Part shown: positions 32,443 to 63,254 of the stretch, in pieces | Layout: every line of letters begins with the position of its first letter | Position numbering within the stretch: the stretch's first letter is position 1 | Assembly: GCF_048771995.1 (NCBI RefSeq) | Contig: NC_133028.1 | Location: 1,146,001-1,210,000, forward strand | Source: Taeniopygia guttata | Lineage: Eukaryota; Chordata; Aves; Passeriformes; Estrildidae | Direction: 5' to 3' | Length of the DNA stretch: 64,000 nt | Notes under the pieces: model-generated | Told to the model about the DNA's origin: nothing | The model's input: only the letters and a program-made list of their open reading frames with translations | Databases searched by the model: none | Translations under genes and position numbers: made by a program

Positions 32443-33290
32443 GTGCCACCTCCACCTGCCGGCCCTGCAGTGCCCGCGGCCGCCACCGGGTGGGGCCGTG
32501 GGGCCGCAGTGAGCGGCGGCAGAGGGGGTGGGGGGATGCGGGGCTCGGGGGGCTCGGGGGGCTCCGGGCCCGGGATGCGCCCACCCGGGAAGGGATCCCC
32601 GCTCCGGAGAGGGGGATCCCCACCCTGGGGGACGGCAGCGGGGAGAGGAGGAGTCCCCGCAGCGGGATGCGCCGTGGTGGTGACGGGAATTCCCGTGGGA
32701 TGCCATTGGGGGGGTGTATGGGGGGGTTCTATCACCGGGAATGGGGTGCGGGGCTGGGTGACCCCAAAGATGCGGGAATTGGGATGCTCCGAGGGGATCC
32801 CGCCCCAGGGGGATGCGGGGAAGGGGGTCCAGCTTGGCTCCACCCCCCCCCCACCCCGGGGTCACCCCAAAAATAAAAAGTGGGGGGGGTGCCCCCGCCC
32901 CCTCTTCCCTGCGCTCCCACCGGGAACAGAGCGGACCCAGCGGGGAGGGGCGGGGAGGGGGCGCAGGGGAAGGGGGGAACTCAAAGAACTTTTGTTTTTC
33001 CTGTAATCTGAAGCAAATGCGTGGCTGCGAGCGGGCGGCCCCGCTACCTGCTGCCATCCCCGCGGGGGGAAAGGGAATTTTCTGGGGGTCGGAGCCTCCT
33101 GGACAATGGGGACACCCCTGGGAAAAGCGGCGTCACCCAGCAAAGCTGGCCTGGGGAGCAGGAAAATTCCCACCCCCCCTCCAATAAATTAAAATAGAGC
33201 AAGACCCCAAAATGTGGTGGGGGCACTGAGGAAATCACTGCGAGGTTAATTATCACTGGTAATTAGGGGAGGGTGCTTAGGATTAATGCA
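32443..33290. other. GC-rich unique DNA upstream of CYP26B1
   Basis: CpG-containing, with a GGGGCT cluster near 32540. Near 33230-33275, GAGGTTAATTATCACTGG and GTAATTAGGGG form a small homeodomain-site cluster. No exon was recognised. Confidence 0.35.
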
Positions 33291-34870
33291 AAGGGGGAAA
33301 TGATTGTGGGGGGGTCGTTGCAAGGGGGCAGATCCTGGTGGGGCAATTCTGTAATGGGGGAAATCTGGGAAATAATGGGAAAAGGAGGGGGGTCAGGATC
33401 ATCAAAGGGGGAGGGAAATTATTCCCAGGAGGAAATGAGGGAAGGGGAACATCAATAGGCAGGGAGAAATTATTGGGGAGGGGGAAAAAAATCAATGGTT
33501 GGGGTGAATTAATGTCAGGTGTGGGGGTAAAGCTGTGCCTGGGTGGGGGCAGAGAGGGAAATCACGGACGGGGGAAATAATTAGGGAATAAATTGGGGCG
33601 GGGAGGGTCATGAAAAGGGGGGAATTCCTGTGGGGATGAAAGTTTTGCGGGGGGAAGCATTAAGGGTTAAATATTGGGGGGAGCGAAGGGGGGGGATTGG
33701 GGCTTAAATATGGGGGGGAAGGCGTGAAGAGTTAAATATGAGGGGATCATTACGGGGGAAATATCAGGGATTAAACATCGGGGGAAATGATCGAGGGTTA
33801 AGTTTGGGGGGATCATCACGAGGGGGAGTCAGGGTTAAACATTTGGGGGGGTTGTGGAGAGGGGGAACAACGAAGGGTTAAATGGGGGGGGGATTTTTGC
33901 CAGGGTAAAATGATCGAGTGTTAAATATTGGGGGGGTGGAATCAAGGATTAAATATTGGGGGGGTAACCAAGGATTAAATATTGGGGGGACAATCGCAGG
34001 GAGATCAAATCCTGGGGATGGAGGGGTTTGTGGCAAGGGGGGAACGATCAAGGATTAAATATTGGGGGGACAATTCTAGGGGGATCACTGAGGGGGGTTT
34101 GTGGCAAAGGGAAAAGGATCAAAGATTAAATATTGGGGGAACAACGCCAGGGGATCCCTGGGGGGGTTTGTCGCAAAGGGAAAAGGATCAAAGATTAAAT
34201 ATTGGGGGAACAACGCCAGGGGATCCCTGGGGGGGGTTTGTCGCAAAGGGAAAAGGATCAAGGATTAAATATTGGGGGAACAATCCTAGGGGGATCACTG
34301 GGGGGGTTTGTGGCAAAGGGAAAAGGATCAAGGATTAAATATTGGGGGAACAATCCCGAGAGGATCCCTGGGGGGGGTTGTGGCAAAGGGAAAAGGATCA
34401 AGGGTTGGCAAAAGGAAAAGGATCAAGGATTAAATATTGGGGGGACAATCCTAGGGGGATTTGTGGCAAAAGGAAAAGGATCAAGGATTAAATATTGGGG
34501 GAACAATCCCGGGGGATCACTGGGGAGGGGGGGTTGAGGCAAAAGGATCAAGGTTTAAATTTTGGGGGAACAATCCTAGGGGGATCACTGAGGGGGGGTT
34601 GGCAAAAGGAAAAGGATCAAAGATTAAATATTGGGGGAGCAGTCCCGAGAGGATCCCTGTTGGGGGGGTTTGGCAAAAGGAAAATGATCAAGGATTAAAT
34701 ATTGGGGGACCAATCCCGGGGGGATCACTGGGGAGGGGGGGGGTTGAGGCAAAATGATCAAGGATTAAATATTGGGGGAACAACGCCGGGGGATCCCTAC
34801 GGGGGGTGTAGCAAGGGGGGAACGATCTCGGCTCGAACCCTGAGGAGACAATCCCGGATTAAATATCGGG
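33290..34870. repeat. G-rich satellite with ATTAAATATTGGGGG units
   Basis: From about 33950 to 34830 a 60-70-bp unit recurs about a dozen times: GGATCAAGGATTAAATATTG, GGGGAACAATCC, a GGGGGATC(A/C)CTGGGGGGG block and GTGGCAAAGGGAAAA. 33290-33950 holds more degraded versions with single TTAAATATTGGGGG elements. It ends about 100 bp before the CYP26B1 CpG-rich leader. Confidence 0.9.
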
Positions 34871-35239
34871 GCGGGGGGTCCTGCGGGGTGCTGAGGGGAG
34901 TTTGGGGGGAACCTCCCGGTGCCAGCAGCGCCTCGCCAAGGGTTAATGCGGGCGGGGGTCCGGCGGGGCTGAGCCGCGCTCGTCTCTCCGCAGAGCGGCG
35001 GCGGAGCAGCAGCGGGAGGAGGAGGAGGAGGAGGAGGAGGAGAAGAGGAGGAGAAAGAGCAGCAGGAGGAGGAGGAGGATGAGGCCGAGCAGAGCGGCGT
35101 GACCGAGCCGCGGGCTCCTCGCCAGGGCTCGCACGCTCCAGCGCCGCGTCCCCCGGCCCCCCCGAGCCCTGAAGTGCGGGTGGGGGCGCGGGGGGAGCAG
35201 CGGCGCTGGCGGCCGGCCCAGCCCCGGCTTCCCCGCCTC

Positions 35240-35247
35240 TATATAAA
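35240..35247 (+). promoter_or_regulatory. TATA box candidate (TATATAAA)
   Basis: A perfect TATA motif within CTCTATATAAACACAC, directly downstream of GC-rich sequence and upstream of CAGTGCAGAGGGGC near 35281, which would lie at an appropriate distance for transcription initiation. Confidence 0.45.
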
Positions 35248-35317
35248 CACACATTTGACTTTCTTTTGCCTCAAAGCGAACAGTGCAGAGGGGCTTTGCC
35301 CAGCAGCCCTGCCTCCC

Positions 35318-35420
35318 TTTTTTTTTTTTTTTTTTTCCTTTTTTTTTTTCTTTCTTTCTTTTTTTTTTTTTTTTTTTCTTCCTCCTCCTTCCTTCTCTCT
35401 TCTCTTCCTCCTCCTTACAG
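35318..35420 (+). promoter_or_regulatory. ~100-nt polypyrimidine tract ending in TTACAG
   Basis: An almost pure T/C run terminates in CCTCCTTACAG with AG at 35419-35420. It has the form of a very strong 3' splice site and could define a 5'-untranslated exon starting at 35421, or be fortuitous low complexity. Confidence 0.35.
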
Positions 35421-35572
35421 AAGTCTGGTGAAAAGTCTGGGGCTCCCAAATAAGCGGCGTGGCGAGAGATCTGTATTTATAGGGAGATATTTATATATAT
35501 ATATGTAGAGATAGAGCTATAAACCGAACCGGCTCGCTGCGTGTGTGTAGTTACATATATACAGCTATTTAA

Positions 35573-54544
<18,972 letters not shown>

Positions 54545-55525
54545 AGCCCGCGCCAGTGGCACCAGGGACGGGCGGCCGGGGGATGCGGGGTGGGGTGGGG
54601 GCGAGGGGATGGACAGGAGGGGAGGAGAGAGGGATGAGGAGCTTCTCCACGGTGCTCACCTCCGGATCGGGACTGCTTTTCCAGCAGGGAAGCTGCCGAA
54701 AGCGTTTTGCTCTTCCCGCGGGACGCGGAGAAGGTCGGGGCGGCGGCGCCTTGTTTCGTCGGGAAGGAGGAAGATACGCAAAAGCCGAGTCGAGCTGGGA
54801 TGGCCGACCATACACAGTATCTAATTATTATAAATATATATATATAAATATCTATAAAACACTTCTGCTGCCAGGAGGAGAAGGCCCGACTGCGGGAAAG
54901 GCTTGGGAATCAGCCAAGGATCTGAGGTCTGGTGTCCCGGGGCAGCTCTGGGGTGACCTCTGACCTTTTGTTTTTAACAGTGTTAAATTAGCTGGTGATA
55001 ACAGTGTTTTTATGTTTTTTGAGTTTTTTTTTGTTGTTTTGTTTTTTGTTTCATTTGTTTGGTTGTGTTGTTTATTCCGGGGCGTTGGAGCCTTTCCTTG
55101 GCCAGGGGGAGACAACGCTGCCCATTCCCAGCCCCTCTCCCGCTGGTGCCGGGGCAGGCTGGGGAGGAGGAGCAGGAGGGGTGGTTTTGCTTCCCAAAAA
55201 ACCCCTCCTGTGGTGTCTTGCCCGGGGCTGAGTCATCCCCGAGGCCCCCAAGAGAAAGGCAGATTTGCATTTTCCAAGATGTTTTGGGGCTCTGGGGAGG
55301 GGGATGCCCTTTTTTTTTTCTCTCATTGAGTTTCCTGCTGCTGCTACACGGCCCGTGAGCACCCCCTCCTCTGCAGCCCCCGCCAGCCCTGGGCACAGGC
55401 ACCCGGCTTTGGGGACATTTCGGTGCCTCTGCTGTCCCCTCAAGGTGCTGGCACCAGCCCCTGACCCCAGCACGGCTCTGGGGGCACCTGGGGGCGCCGG
55501 GGCTGCTCCTGCCAGGGGCATTTGC

Positions 55526-55531
55526 ATTAAA
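55526..55531 (+). terminator. ATTAAA, possible early CYP26B1 poly(A) signal
   Basis: Variant hexamer one kb after the stop, followed by a T/G-rich patch (TTTGTTTGTCTCGTGTTTGG) 30 bases later, a good downstream element. Could give a short 3' UTR isoform. Confidence 0.4.
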
Positions 55532-57181
55532 GGTGATCTCTCGAATTAAGCCAACGCACGCATTTGTTTGTCTCGTGTTTGGGGTTTTTTGGCAACGGGA
55601 GAGCTCAGCAGGAAGGAGAGGGCTCCGTGTCAGCTTCCACCCCGCATCCCAGGAGAATTCCAGAGCCTCTCCAGCACAAGCCAGCAGCCACCGAGAGGTA
55701 TCTTTGCCTTCCATTTGCTGGGGGGGGGGGTTATTTTATTTTGATTTTCTGCATGCAGGAGGCTTTTAGGTTGAGTTGGAGATTTGGGGGGCTGTGTTGG
55801 GAGGGTGTGGAGCCAAAGCTCCCCGAGCACTGGGCAGGTGTTGGGTTCCAACCAGAGCCAAACGCCAGCTGGGGAGATCCCTCCGTGACTTGGGGCAGCT
55901 CTTCCAGCCCACCCAGCCCCACTCCTGTCCCATCCCAACCCTCCGAGGTGGAACAGATGACACGAGGAGGCCGAGAGCGGTGACGGGCACCGATCCCATG
56001 CCGGTGGGGGCAGCTTGGCTTTCAGCTCCTCAGGGGTCCAGAGAAGTTTGGGGGCTTGGAATAGGGAAGGAGAAGGGGCAGGTGTGGCTCACCAGGTGGC
56101 TTTGCAGGTTGTGCCTTTGCCTCTTTGGCAAGAGGCGCCTCTTGGGAAGGTGGTGGGAAGTGTGAAGCGAGCGGAGGCGAGGCCGCCTTGGCCGGCGCGT
56201 GCTGGCGGGGGCAAGGAGGAGGGAGGCAGGTTTGGAGCCAAGGGAAGCACTTGAGGTTGGAATGCCGTCAGCCAAGCTGCCAAAAATCCCCCTCCGGAGC
56301 ATCCCAGGGGACGGCGGTCTCTCCCACTGGGGTGCACAGCTTGATTTAAGCTGGAATGAAACTCCCGATCTTCTGGGATTCCCCATTTCCTGTTCCGATC
56401 CCATTCTTATTCCTGGGTGGTGACCAACGTGCCAAACCCCACAGGAAGGTCTCAGGAGCCCTGGAGCCAGAGGCTCAGAGTTTTCCAGCCTGGAATTTTT
56501 AAATGGAACACCACTAGCTCAGGCCCTGTTGGGATCCTAAATGTTTCCTTGTCCCTGATGGAGAGAAAATGTTCCTGGAAGGAGTTGGGTGGAAATCCAA
56601 ATCCCAAAGGAGAACACAAACCAGGATGTGGTGGGAATGGGAGTCTCCCAGGGACAAATATCCCGGGAAAGGCGCCGGGCACAGGGAGGTATCCGGGATT
56701 TTTGTAGGACTTGGGAATGGGGATGGAAGGCAGATGAGCTGTAGGGTGAGAACCCAGCGGGTCCCTCCAGGAGCCCCCGTTTCCATCTGGGATCTGTGCT
56801 TGGGGATGAGTGGGCTGGGAAAGGGAAAAGCTGGAGAGAGGGGCGGACAGCCAGGATGGAAGGTCTGGTTAAAGACAAATCCCTCGGATAGATGGGCAAA
56901 ATCTCTTGGACAGATCTCTGGAAGGGCTCCCTCCTTCTTTTCACAGGGAATCAGGGAAGGGTTTTTCCCTGAAATTTCGATTTTAACTTCCAATGTTGTT
57001 CCAAAGTGAGAACCAAACCTGTTCTGGAGTGAGTTTTGATGGGAATGGGAGCTGCAGCCATCCCTGAAATTCCATTAACATCCCGTGGATATACAGTGTT
57101 TGTGTGGGGGAGTATTTAATCCAGGCTGAAGTAAGCCAGGCTTTGTTGTTCCAGTCCTAACTAATATAACTTGACTAAAAA

Positions 57182-57214
57182 AATAAAGTTGCTGCAGTGG
57201 GTTTGCAGAATAAA
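57182..57214 (+). terminator. paired AATAAA poly(A) signals of CYP26B1
   Basis: AATAAA at 57182-57187 and 57209-57214, followed by a T-run at 57230-57246. A plausible major cleavage region. Confidence 0.5.
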
Positions 57215-57594
57215 GCACTTTGAATCTCAGATTTTTTTTTTTTTTTAATTAGCACAGTCCAATTTGCTATAATATTATTTTATACACAAAATTTTTTTTT
57301 TTGGTCTGTCTTTATAAACTATTATAAGTGCTATTTTTGTTATAATTCAAAAATAGATATTTAGGATAAAGTTGTGCTGTTAAATATTTGTTATTTAGTA
57401 AAAATATGATTTTTTTTTCCTCTATTGTAAACGTTGTTTGGGAAAAAATATTAATGTTTTATCCTATTTGTTTTTAATATTAAAAAAAAAGGAAAAAAGC
57501 GCTTGTGGGGTTTTTTCGTTCGGAAATTGGTGCCGTGTGCGGTTGTGTTGCAGTCATGTGGGTTTGAATATGTACAGAATATTCTGTGTCCCAT

Positions 57595-57695
57595 ATTAAA
57601 ATGAATGTTGTGTATTTTGTGATCCCAAAATAAAACAAAACAAAACAAAAAAAACCACCCATCCATGTGGCTCCTTTCTAGAATTCCAGAATAAA
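57595..57695 (+). terminator. distal CYP26B1 poly(A) signal cluster
   Basis: ATTAAA at 57595-57600 followed by the GU-rich TGTTGTGTATTTTGTG; AATAAA at 57629-57634; AATAAA at 57690-57695 followed by GGTTTTGGTCTCGTGTTG. The AU-rich, non-repetitive sequence stops here, and CR1-derived repeats begin about 170 bases on. Confidence 0.55.
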
Positions 57696-57859
57696 AAGGT
57701 GTTGGAGCTCCCAGGTTTTGGTCTCGTGTTGCAGCTGCTGCTCCTTTGAAGGCCTTGTGGCCTCCGGGTTTCAGCGAGAACCATCCCAAAAATTGGGATA
57801 AAGCGGGATTTTGGCTCCATGGCCAAGGTGGAGCCTGGTTCTATGGACCCAAAGAGAGG

Positions 57860-58640
57860 AAATTCCACTTAAAAATAAAATAAATTATGGGGACAGTGGA
57901 CAAGTCCATGAATCGAGATGTCCAGAGATTGGGAATCCCTGGAGATTGGACAGGTCCTGAGCCACCTGTCCAAGGTGAATCCTGGCTGACAGGGAATCCA
58001 GCACAGGAAATTTCACTTCAAAATACAAAAATAACCCCATAAGATTAAATATTTTTACAGGGAGGATGGTCAAGTGTTGGATTAAGATGTCCAGAGATTT
58101 GGAATCTCCATCTCTGGAGACTGGACATGGTCCTGAGCACCCAGACCAAGCTGAACCCTGATATTAATTGAAATGCAGAAAATTCTAAAAGAAAATAAAA
58201 ATAAATTAATTTTATAGGGAGATTGGTTGAAATTGGGATCAAGTGGGAGATGTTTGGAGTCTCCATCCTTGGAGACTGGACATGGACCTGAGCTACATGA
58301 ATCTTGGCTGATATGGATCCAAATACAGGAAATTCTACAATAAAGTAAAATAGAATAAAATAAAATAATTCAAATAAAATCTTTTTATGGGGAAGATTGT
58401 CAAAATTTGGGTCAAGTGTGAGAGATTTCAAGTCTTCATCCCTGGAGATGGGATGTGGTCCTGTAGACCTGGACTAAGGTGAATCCTGGCTGATACAGAT
58501 CCAAATACAGGAAACTCTATAATAATAAAATAAAATAAAATAAAATAAAATAAAATAATTTTTTTTTATGGTCAAATATTGAATTAAGTGGGATAGGTTT
58601 GGAGTCTACCTCCCTGAAGATTGGACATGCACCTGAGCAA
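57860..58640 (+). repeat. CR1-derived ~165-bp tandem array, five units
   Basis: Each unit contains GGAGTCTCCATCCTTGGAGA then TGGACATGGTCCTGAGC, AAGGTGAATCCTGGCTGA and ACAGGAAATTCTA plus an (AAAAT)n run. The core resembles a CR1 3' UTR segment, so part of a CR1 copy together with an A-rich tail was amplified in tandem. The (TAAAA)n run is longest at 58520-58560. Confidence 0.75.
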
Positions 58641-58974
58641 GGTGCCACAGCTCCGAGGTCCAACCCATCCTGAATTTTTGGTAGCTCCAGGATTTCCCAT
58701 TTTTGTCCAGAGCTTTATTCTCTTCCCAGGAGGAGAAAGGAGGGAAAGGAAGGCAAATACTCCAGCTGTGTGTGCGCCCTGCTCCCCGCTGCTGGTTTTT
58801 TCAGGAATTGCTCCCTATGGAATTGGCACAGGAGAACACCACGGGTGGAGGAACAAACACCCAAGTGCCTGGGGTGGAGCAGAGGGGACAGGACACAATT
58901 CCCAAGGCAGGACACGAGAATTCTTTTATTTTTTACAAATCTATTACTCACTTTTTTTTTTTTTTTTTTAGTTC

Positions 58975-59310
58975 TAAAAAAAAATTTATTATCAGTCTCG
59001 ATGAAGGGTGAGATGTAAGAGATGTAAAACTTGATGCTATTCTATTAAAAACTAACTTATTTCTTAATTACAATTTTCTTTTCAACTTACTTTTCTTACC
59101 CAATACTACTATTGCTTTTAACACTAATCACCAATATTTCCCCCCATGTAATCCTACTACAATGCATCTTTTACAATGCCAATTCTCTAAAATATCTAAT
59201 GTTTTTACAAAGTTATGTTTTAAAACTTATTAAAACTTGTTTCTTAGTTCAATCTCTCTCTTGACAATATCACCTCTATTCCACAACCTTCCTAAACCAG
59301 CACACCTCAT
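58975..59310 (-). mobile_element. probable LTR-retroelement remnant
   Basis: On the - strand the block opens with TGTGCTGGTTTAGGAAGG, resembling the start of avian endogenous-retrovirus LTRs, is AT-rich throughout and ends near GAGACTGATAATAAA. No viral genes adjoin it, so it would be a solo LTR or fragment. The family is unassigned; degraded, age unclear. Confidence 0.38.
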
Positions 59311-59699
59311 CTCAATATTTACATACAAGTATACAAAACTAAACAAAAAAATCCTAAAAATAAAATCCTACAAAAATCCTAATAAATCTTATCAAACTTT
59401 AAAAATCCTTCACAAATCTATTTCTCACATCCAAGGTGGGAACAGCCCCTGTGATGAGCACCAGGTGATCACCATCTCCCATTTGGGTTCCAGGGAGATT
59501 GACTCCACCTCCCCATCAAATCCCGGAGTTTTCTGGGGAGCTGGGGCTGCTGTGAGGTTTTAAAACCAATAATATTTTAAACCCATCAATATTTTAGGAA
59601 GTTCTGACCCTGGCTGGTGGGAGAAGAGCTTTGGGTGATGAGATGTGCCAGGACAAGCTCCTGGTGGGAGCCGCAGCTGCAGCAGCTCCGGAGCGAAGC

Positions 59700-59900
59700 C
59701 CGGGCGGGCTGGGAGTGCTTAGGGTAATTAGGCAATTAGTGAAGTAATTGGCTTCTGTCTCCTTCCTCTTTTCCCCATAAATAGAGGCCTGACGGAGCCC
59801 TGGCCACGGTGGGAGCAGTGGAGAACAGGATGTTGCTTCCAGCGATGACATCCCAAGGCAAGTGCGGGAATGAATGGCGCTTTGGCTGGAAAATGTGACC
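59700..59900. promoter_or_regulatory. homeodomain-site cluster downstream of CYP26B1
   Basis: Three cores within 26 bp: TAATTA at 59725, CAATTAG at 59733 and TAATTG at 59745; then an ATAAATAGAGG MEF2- or TATA-like site near 59778. Unique sequence. Confidence 0.38.
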
Positions 59901-60950
59901 GTGAAACCCCAGCCCGGGTCCCTTCGGAGCAGCCCGAGGCTCCGAGGCTCCTCTCCCTCCCTTCAGAGCTTTGTGGCCGCTCATTCCCTACTTTGGGATG
60001 TGTCCTGCCAACGACGATTTTGCCGCCTCTGTCCTGGCCTTGGCCAAACTCCACCCTTGGGTCGTGCTCATCACCGCTCCTGTCCCATTCCCAGCCCAGG
60101 GTGGCACCTCCCCATCCTTTTTGTCCCGTCCAAACCCCACAAATCCCGTCTGTCACCTCTGTCCGAACAGGGCAGGTCATTTCCTTTTGGGATTTCTTCG
60201 CTCCCCTCCCTTTGCTCGGATTTATTTGTGATTTATTGGTATTTATGGCTGTCAGCGAGGAGTTGCACCACCCCTGGAGTGGGATGAGTGTCTCGCTGTG
60301 CTCCAACAGAAGCAGGGAGAGGTTTTTTTTTTTTGGGATGGCCTCACGGGAGCAGCTGGATCCCGGCTCAGGTCCTTCGGACTCCGTGTTCTTTCCACTC
60401 GGCGCCGGCTCCAGGGCTCACGTTACTCCCTCGGTTTTTAACTCGAGCTGAACTCTTGGAAAGTTTCTTTTTAAAGGTTGTGTGTGAGAGCACAGGAAAG
60501 GTGTGTGAATGCATCCAGGGATTTTTATTTTTTTCGCCCCTGTTTTTATCTCCTTTTTTTTTTCCCCTTCTGAACACAAAAGGGAATTTTGGCTCCTGCA
60601 AAATCAAATGGGATTCTCCAGTGGTCTTGTCTCCTCTTAAAATGTGGATTTAACCGGAAAATCTCCAGGCTCAGGCCATTCCAAGGTAGAGCTGAGCTAA
60701 AATCCTGCAGTGTCCTTAAATAACATTTACAGGAACTATAGAAAGGAGAGAAATGGGAGAAAGGGGTGGATTTCCAGGTGGTTTCTTGGCACTGTTTTTC
60801 TCCAGAATATTTTAGGAGCCCTGGTGGACCCTGTGCTCTGGTCTTGGCTGGAATTAAAACATGGAATTGAAAACAAAATTGAATAAAACAGAATATTCTA
60901 GAAGGGAAAAATCCAGGCAGAGCTCAGAGCTCCTTGCAAGGCCTGGAGGG
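59901..60950. other. intergenic stretch without recognised features
   Basis: Unique DNA with T-runs near 60320 and 60530-60565. No gene, RNA or repeat was recognised. Confidence 0.45.
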
Positions 60951-60954
60951 ACAG

Positions 60955-61190
60955 GAGCCAGGGAATGGCTCCCACTGGGAAAGGGGAGATTGGGCTGGGA
61001 TCTTGGCAAGGAATTCCTGGCTGGGAGGGTGGGGAGGGGCTGGGCTGGAATTCCCAGATTTGCTGGGGCTGCCCCTGGATCCCTGGCAGTGCCCAAGGCC
61101 AGGTTGGATCCACCTGGGACACTGGGAGCTGTCCCTGCCATGGATGGGATGAGATTTAAGGTCCCTTCCCACCCAAATAATTCCATGGAG
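60955..61190 (+). mobile_element. CR1 LINE 3' fragment
   Basis: Closely matches the copy at 20090-20280, including the leading GGAGCCAGGGAATGGCTCCC segment. Sense, ending AATAATTCCATGG. Confidence 0.8.
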
Positions 61191-61837
61191 AATTCACTTC
61201 TCCCCAGTTTTGGACTCCTGGGGTGAAAGGAGCTTGGAATTCTCCGTGCATCCAATTCCCTGCTGACATCCTGAGAAAAACTGGACAAAACCCTAAAATA
61301 GATCCTAATAAATCTTCCAGAGTGTTGGGGTAATAATTCAGAGTACCTGGATGGCCTCAGTGCTCCGTCTGGACTTTTAAAAATGATAAACTGTGACAGC
61401 AAACAGGATGTAAAGTGCTGGAATGGCAAATGGGTTTCTGGCAAATATTCCCTTTTCAAGGTCTCCCCCTGCACTTGGAATTAAGGATTTTGATTTTATC
61501 CCAGCCTACAAATGAAAATTTCCCTTTACGAGAGATGATTACCCCAAAATCGTGACTTGGAGCATCTCCCTGATCATTTATTTAACAGCTGATGTGGGAT
61601 TTTTTGATGGGATAAAACACAAATGAGAAAGGTTTGCATGGAAAAATGTGGGAAAGGGAGGGTCAGGGAAGCTTGGAGGCCGTGGTTGAAGGATTTCTAT
61701 GGGTTTTTTTTTTTTTTTTGGGAATAATCTGCATTGGAGATACCCAAAATTCGGGAATGAGGGGTGGGTTAGGCCACAACATCCCTGTGAGGCTTCATGC
61801 TTGTTCCTGGGGGTGGTTTAACAGGAGGTTCCTGAGG

Positions 61838-61960
61838 CTTCCATGGAATGAGGTGGAAGGGACCTTAAAAACCCCCTAATTCCAGCTGCCCCTGCCACGG
61901 GGAGGAATGCCATTGATTATCCATTGAAAACCAGGATTTGGTCCTTCCAGAGATCAGGAA
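61838..61960 (-). mobile_element. CR1 LINE 3' fragment
   Basis: Antisense: TTCCATGGAATGAGGTGG, AAGGGACCTTAAAAACCCCC, CAGCTGCCCCTGCCACGG. Confidence 0.65.
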
Positions 61961-62067
61961 GATCTGACAGGTTGCAAGGCCAGGTCCTCGATGGAAACCT
62001 CCGGAAAGGTCTTGGTCAGCGTGGGATTCCCAAACATGGAGAGGTGAGGTGATATTCTGTTAAGGTA

Positions 62068-62420
62068 AAGAATCCTGGAATATCCTGAGCGGGAAGGGAC
62101 CCACAGGGATCATGAATCCGGCTCCTTCCCTGGGACATTCCCAACAATCCCACCCTGTCCATGGGGGCGTTTTCCAAATGCTCCTGGAGCTCTGGCAGCC
62201 TTGGGAATGTGGCCATTCCCTGGGGAGGTGTTCCAGTGTCCCACCACCCTCTGGATGAGGAATCTTTTCCTGATCTCCAGCCTAACCCTCCCTGCAGCAG
62301 CTCCAGCCATTCCCTGGATTATATCCCTGCCACAGGGAACAGCGATGGGAGCTGCTGATCCAAACGGATCACCTTCAGGCTCCTCTTCTCCCGCTGAACA
62401 TTCCGTGTGCCCTCATCTGT
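62068..62420 (-). mobile_element. CR1 LINE 3' region
   Basis: Antisense: GAATCCTGGAATATCCTGAG, GGGACCCACAGGGATCATG, GTTCCAGTGTCCCACCACCC, GAATCTTTTCCTGATCTCCAG, GCTCCAGCCATTCCCTGG. The same lineage as the fragment at 15940. Confidence 0.8.
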
Positions 62421-62636
62421 TCCTCACATGGTTCCTCCAGACTTTTCCCATCCTTGTGTCCCTCCTTTGGAAGTTCTCCAGGAGTTTTGGACCTTTCTTG
62501 GATGGCGGTGCCCAAAGCTGCCTCAGAGCAGGACAATCCCCTCCTCTGGCTGCATCCTTGAATCCCTCGCTGATCCCTGCGAGTTCAAACCCGAGCATTC
62601 CCTGAGAATCCCAGGCAGCAGCTTAAACAATCAATT

Positions 62637-62735
62637 CCCTTTTCAGTAGTTGAAAATTCCCTTTTCAGTAGTTGAAAATTCCCTTTTCAGTAGTCGAAAA
62701 TTCCCTTTCCAGTAGTCGAAAATTTCCTTTCAATA
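62637..62735. repeat. 22-bp minisatellite, four and a half copies
   Basis: Unit CCCTTTTCAGTAGTTGAAAATT, with TAGTCG variants in the third and fourth copies. Confidence 0.9.
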
Positions 62736-63254
62736 ATCAAACCCCATAATCCAAACAACCTTCTCAGCGTCTTCCAGTTGATGTTTCAATTCCACGTCCT
62801 CCTCCAGTACTGGACAAAGTCAATGGATGTCTTTGTTTCCGGTGCTGGAAGCTGGATCAGGCCTTCCCATGCTTTTTTCCCCCCATTATAAATGTAGATG
62901 GGATCTATATTTGTGTATATTTGTCCTGAGGTATCGAGTTGGAACGTTTGTTATGGAATGAGAGCTCCTTTTCCAGGGTGAGGAGCAGTTTTCTCTGGCA
63001 TGGGAGCCATGTTTAGTCTACATTCCCAGATCCCTTTTCCTTGAACAATATTTGCCCTTCACGGATTCGCTTGGCTCGGGAGGGAAAGGTGATTTTTGGG
63101 ACGTGCTTGGAGAGATTGCAGGGAATGACCCCAAAAAAGTGGGATGTGCTCCTTGGGTACCGTGAAATGCAGGAGCACCTCTGGTGTCCCACTGGAGCGA
63201 ATTCCTGCCTCTGAGCACGGCCAGGAATGTGCAGAGAGGGAATGGGAATATCCT

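Larger units (their letters stand above)
54545..57650 (+). other. CYP26B1: CYP26B1 3' UTR
   Basis: About 3.1 kb of transposon-free sequence. An AT-rich TATATATATATAAATATC patch lies near 54836. The last 500 bases are strongly AU-rich, with TAATATTATTTTATAC and several ATTTA pentamers (near 57360 and 57395), likely mRNA-stability or miRNA sites. Its length is comparable to the human 3' UTR as I recall it. Confidence 0.65.

Noticed and set aside
35470-35535. Second TATA-like cluster (TATTTATAG, TATATATATATG, CTATAAACC) as the main promoter
   Set aside because: It lies after the possible leader acceptor and is part of a simple AT run; kept only as an alternative within the promoter region.
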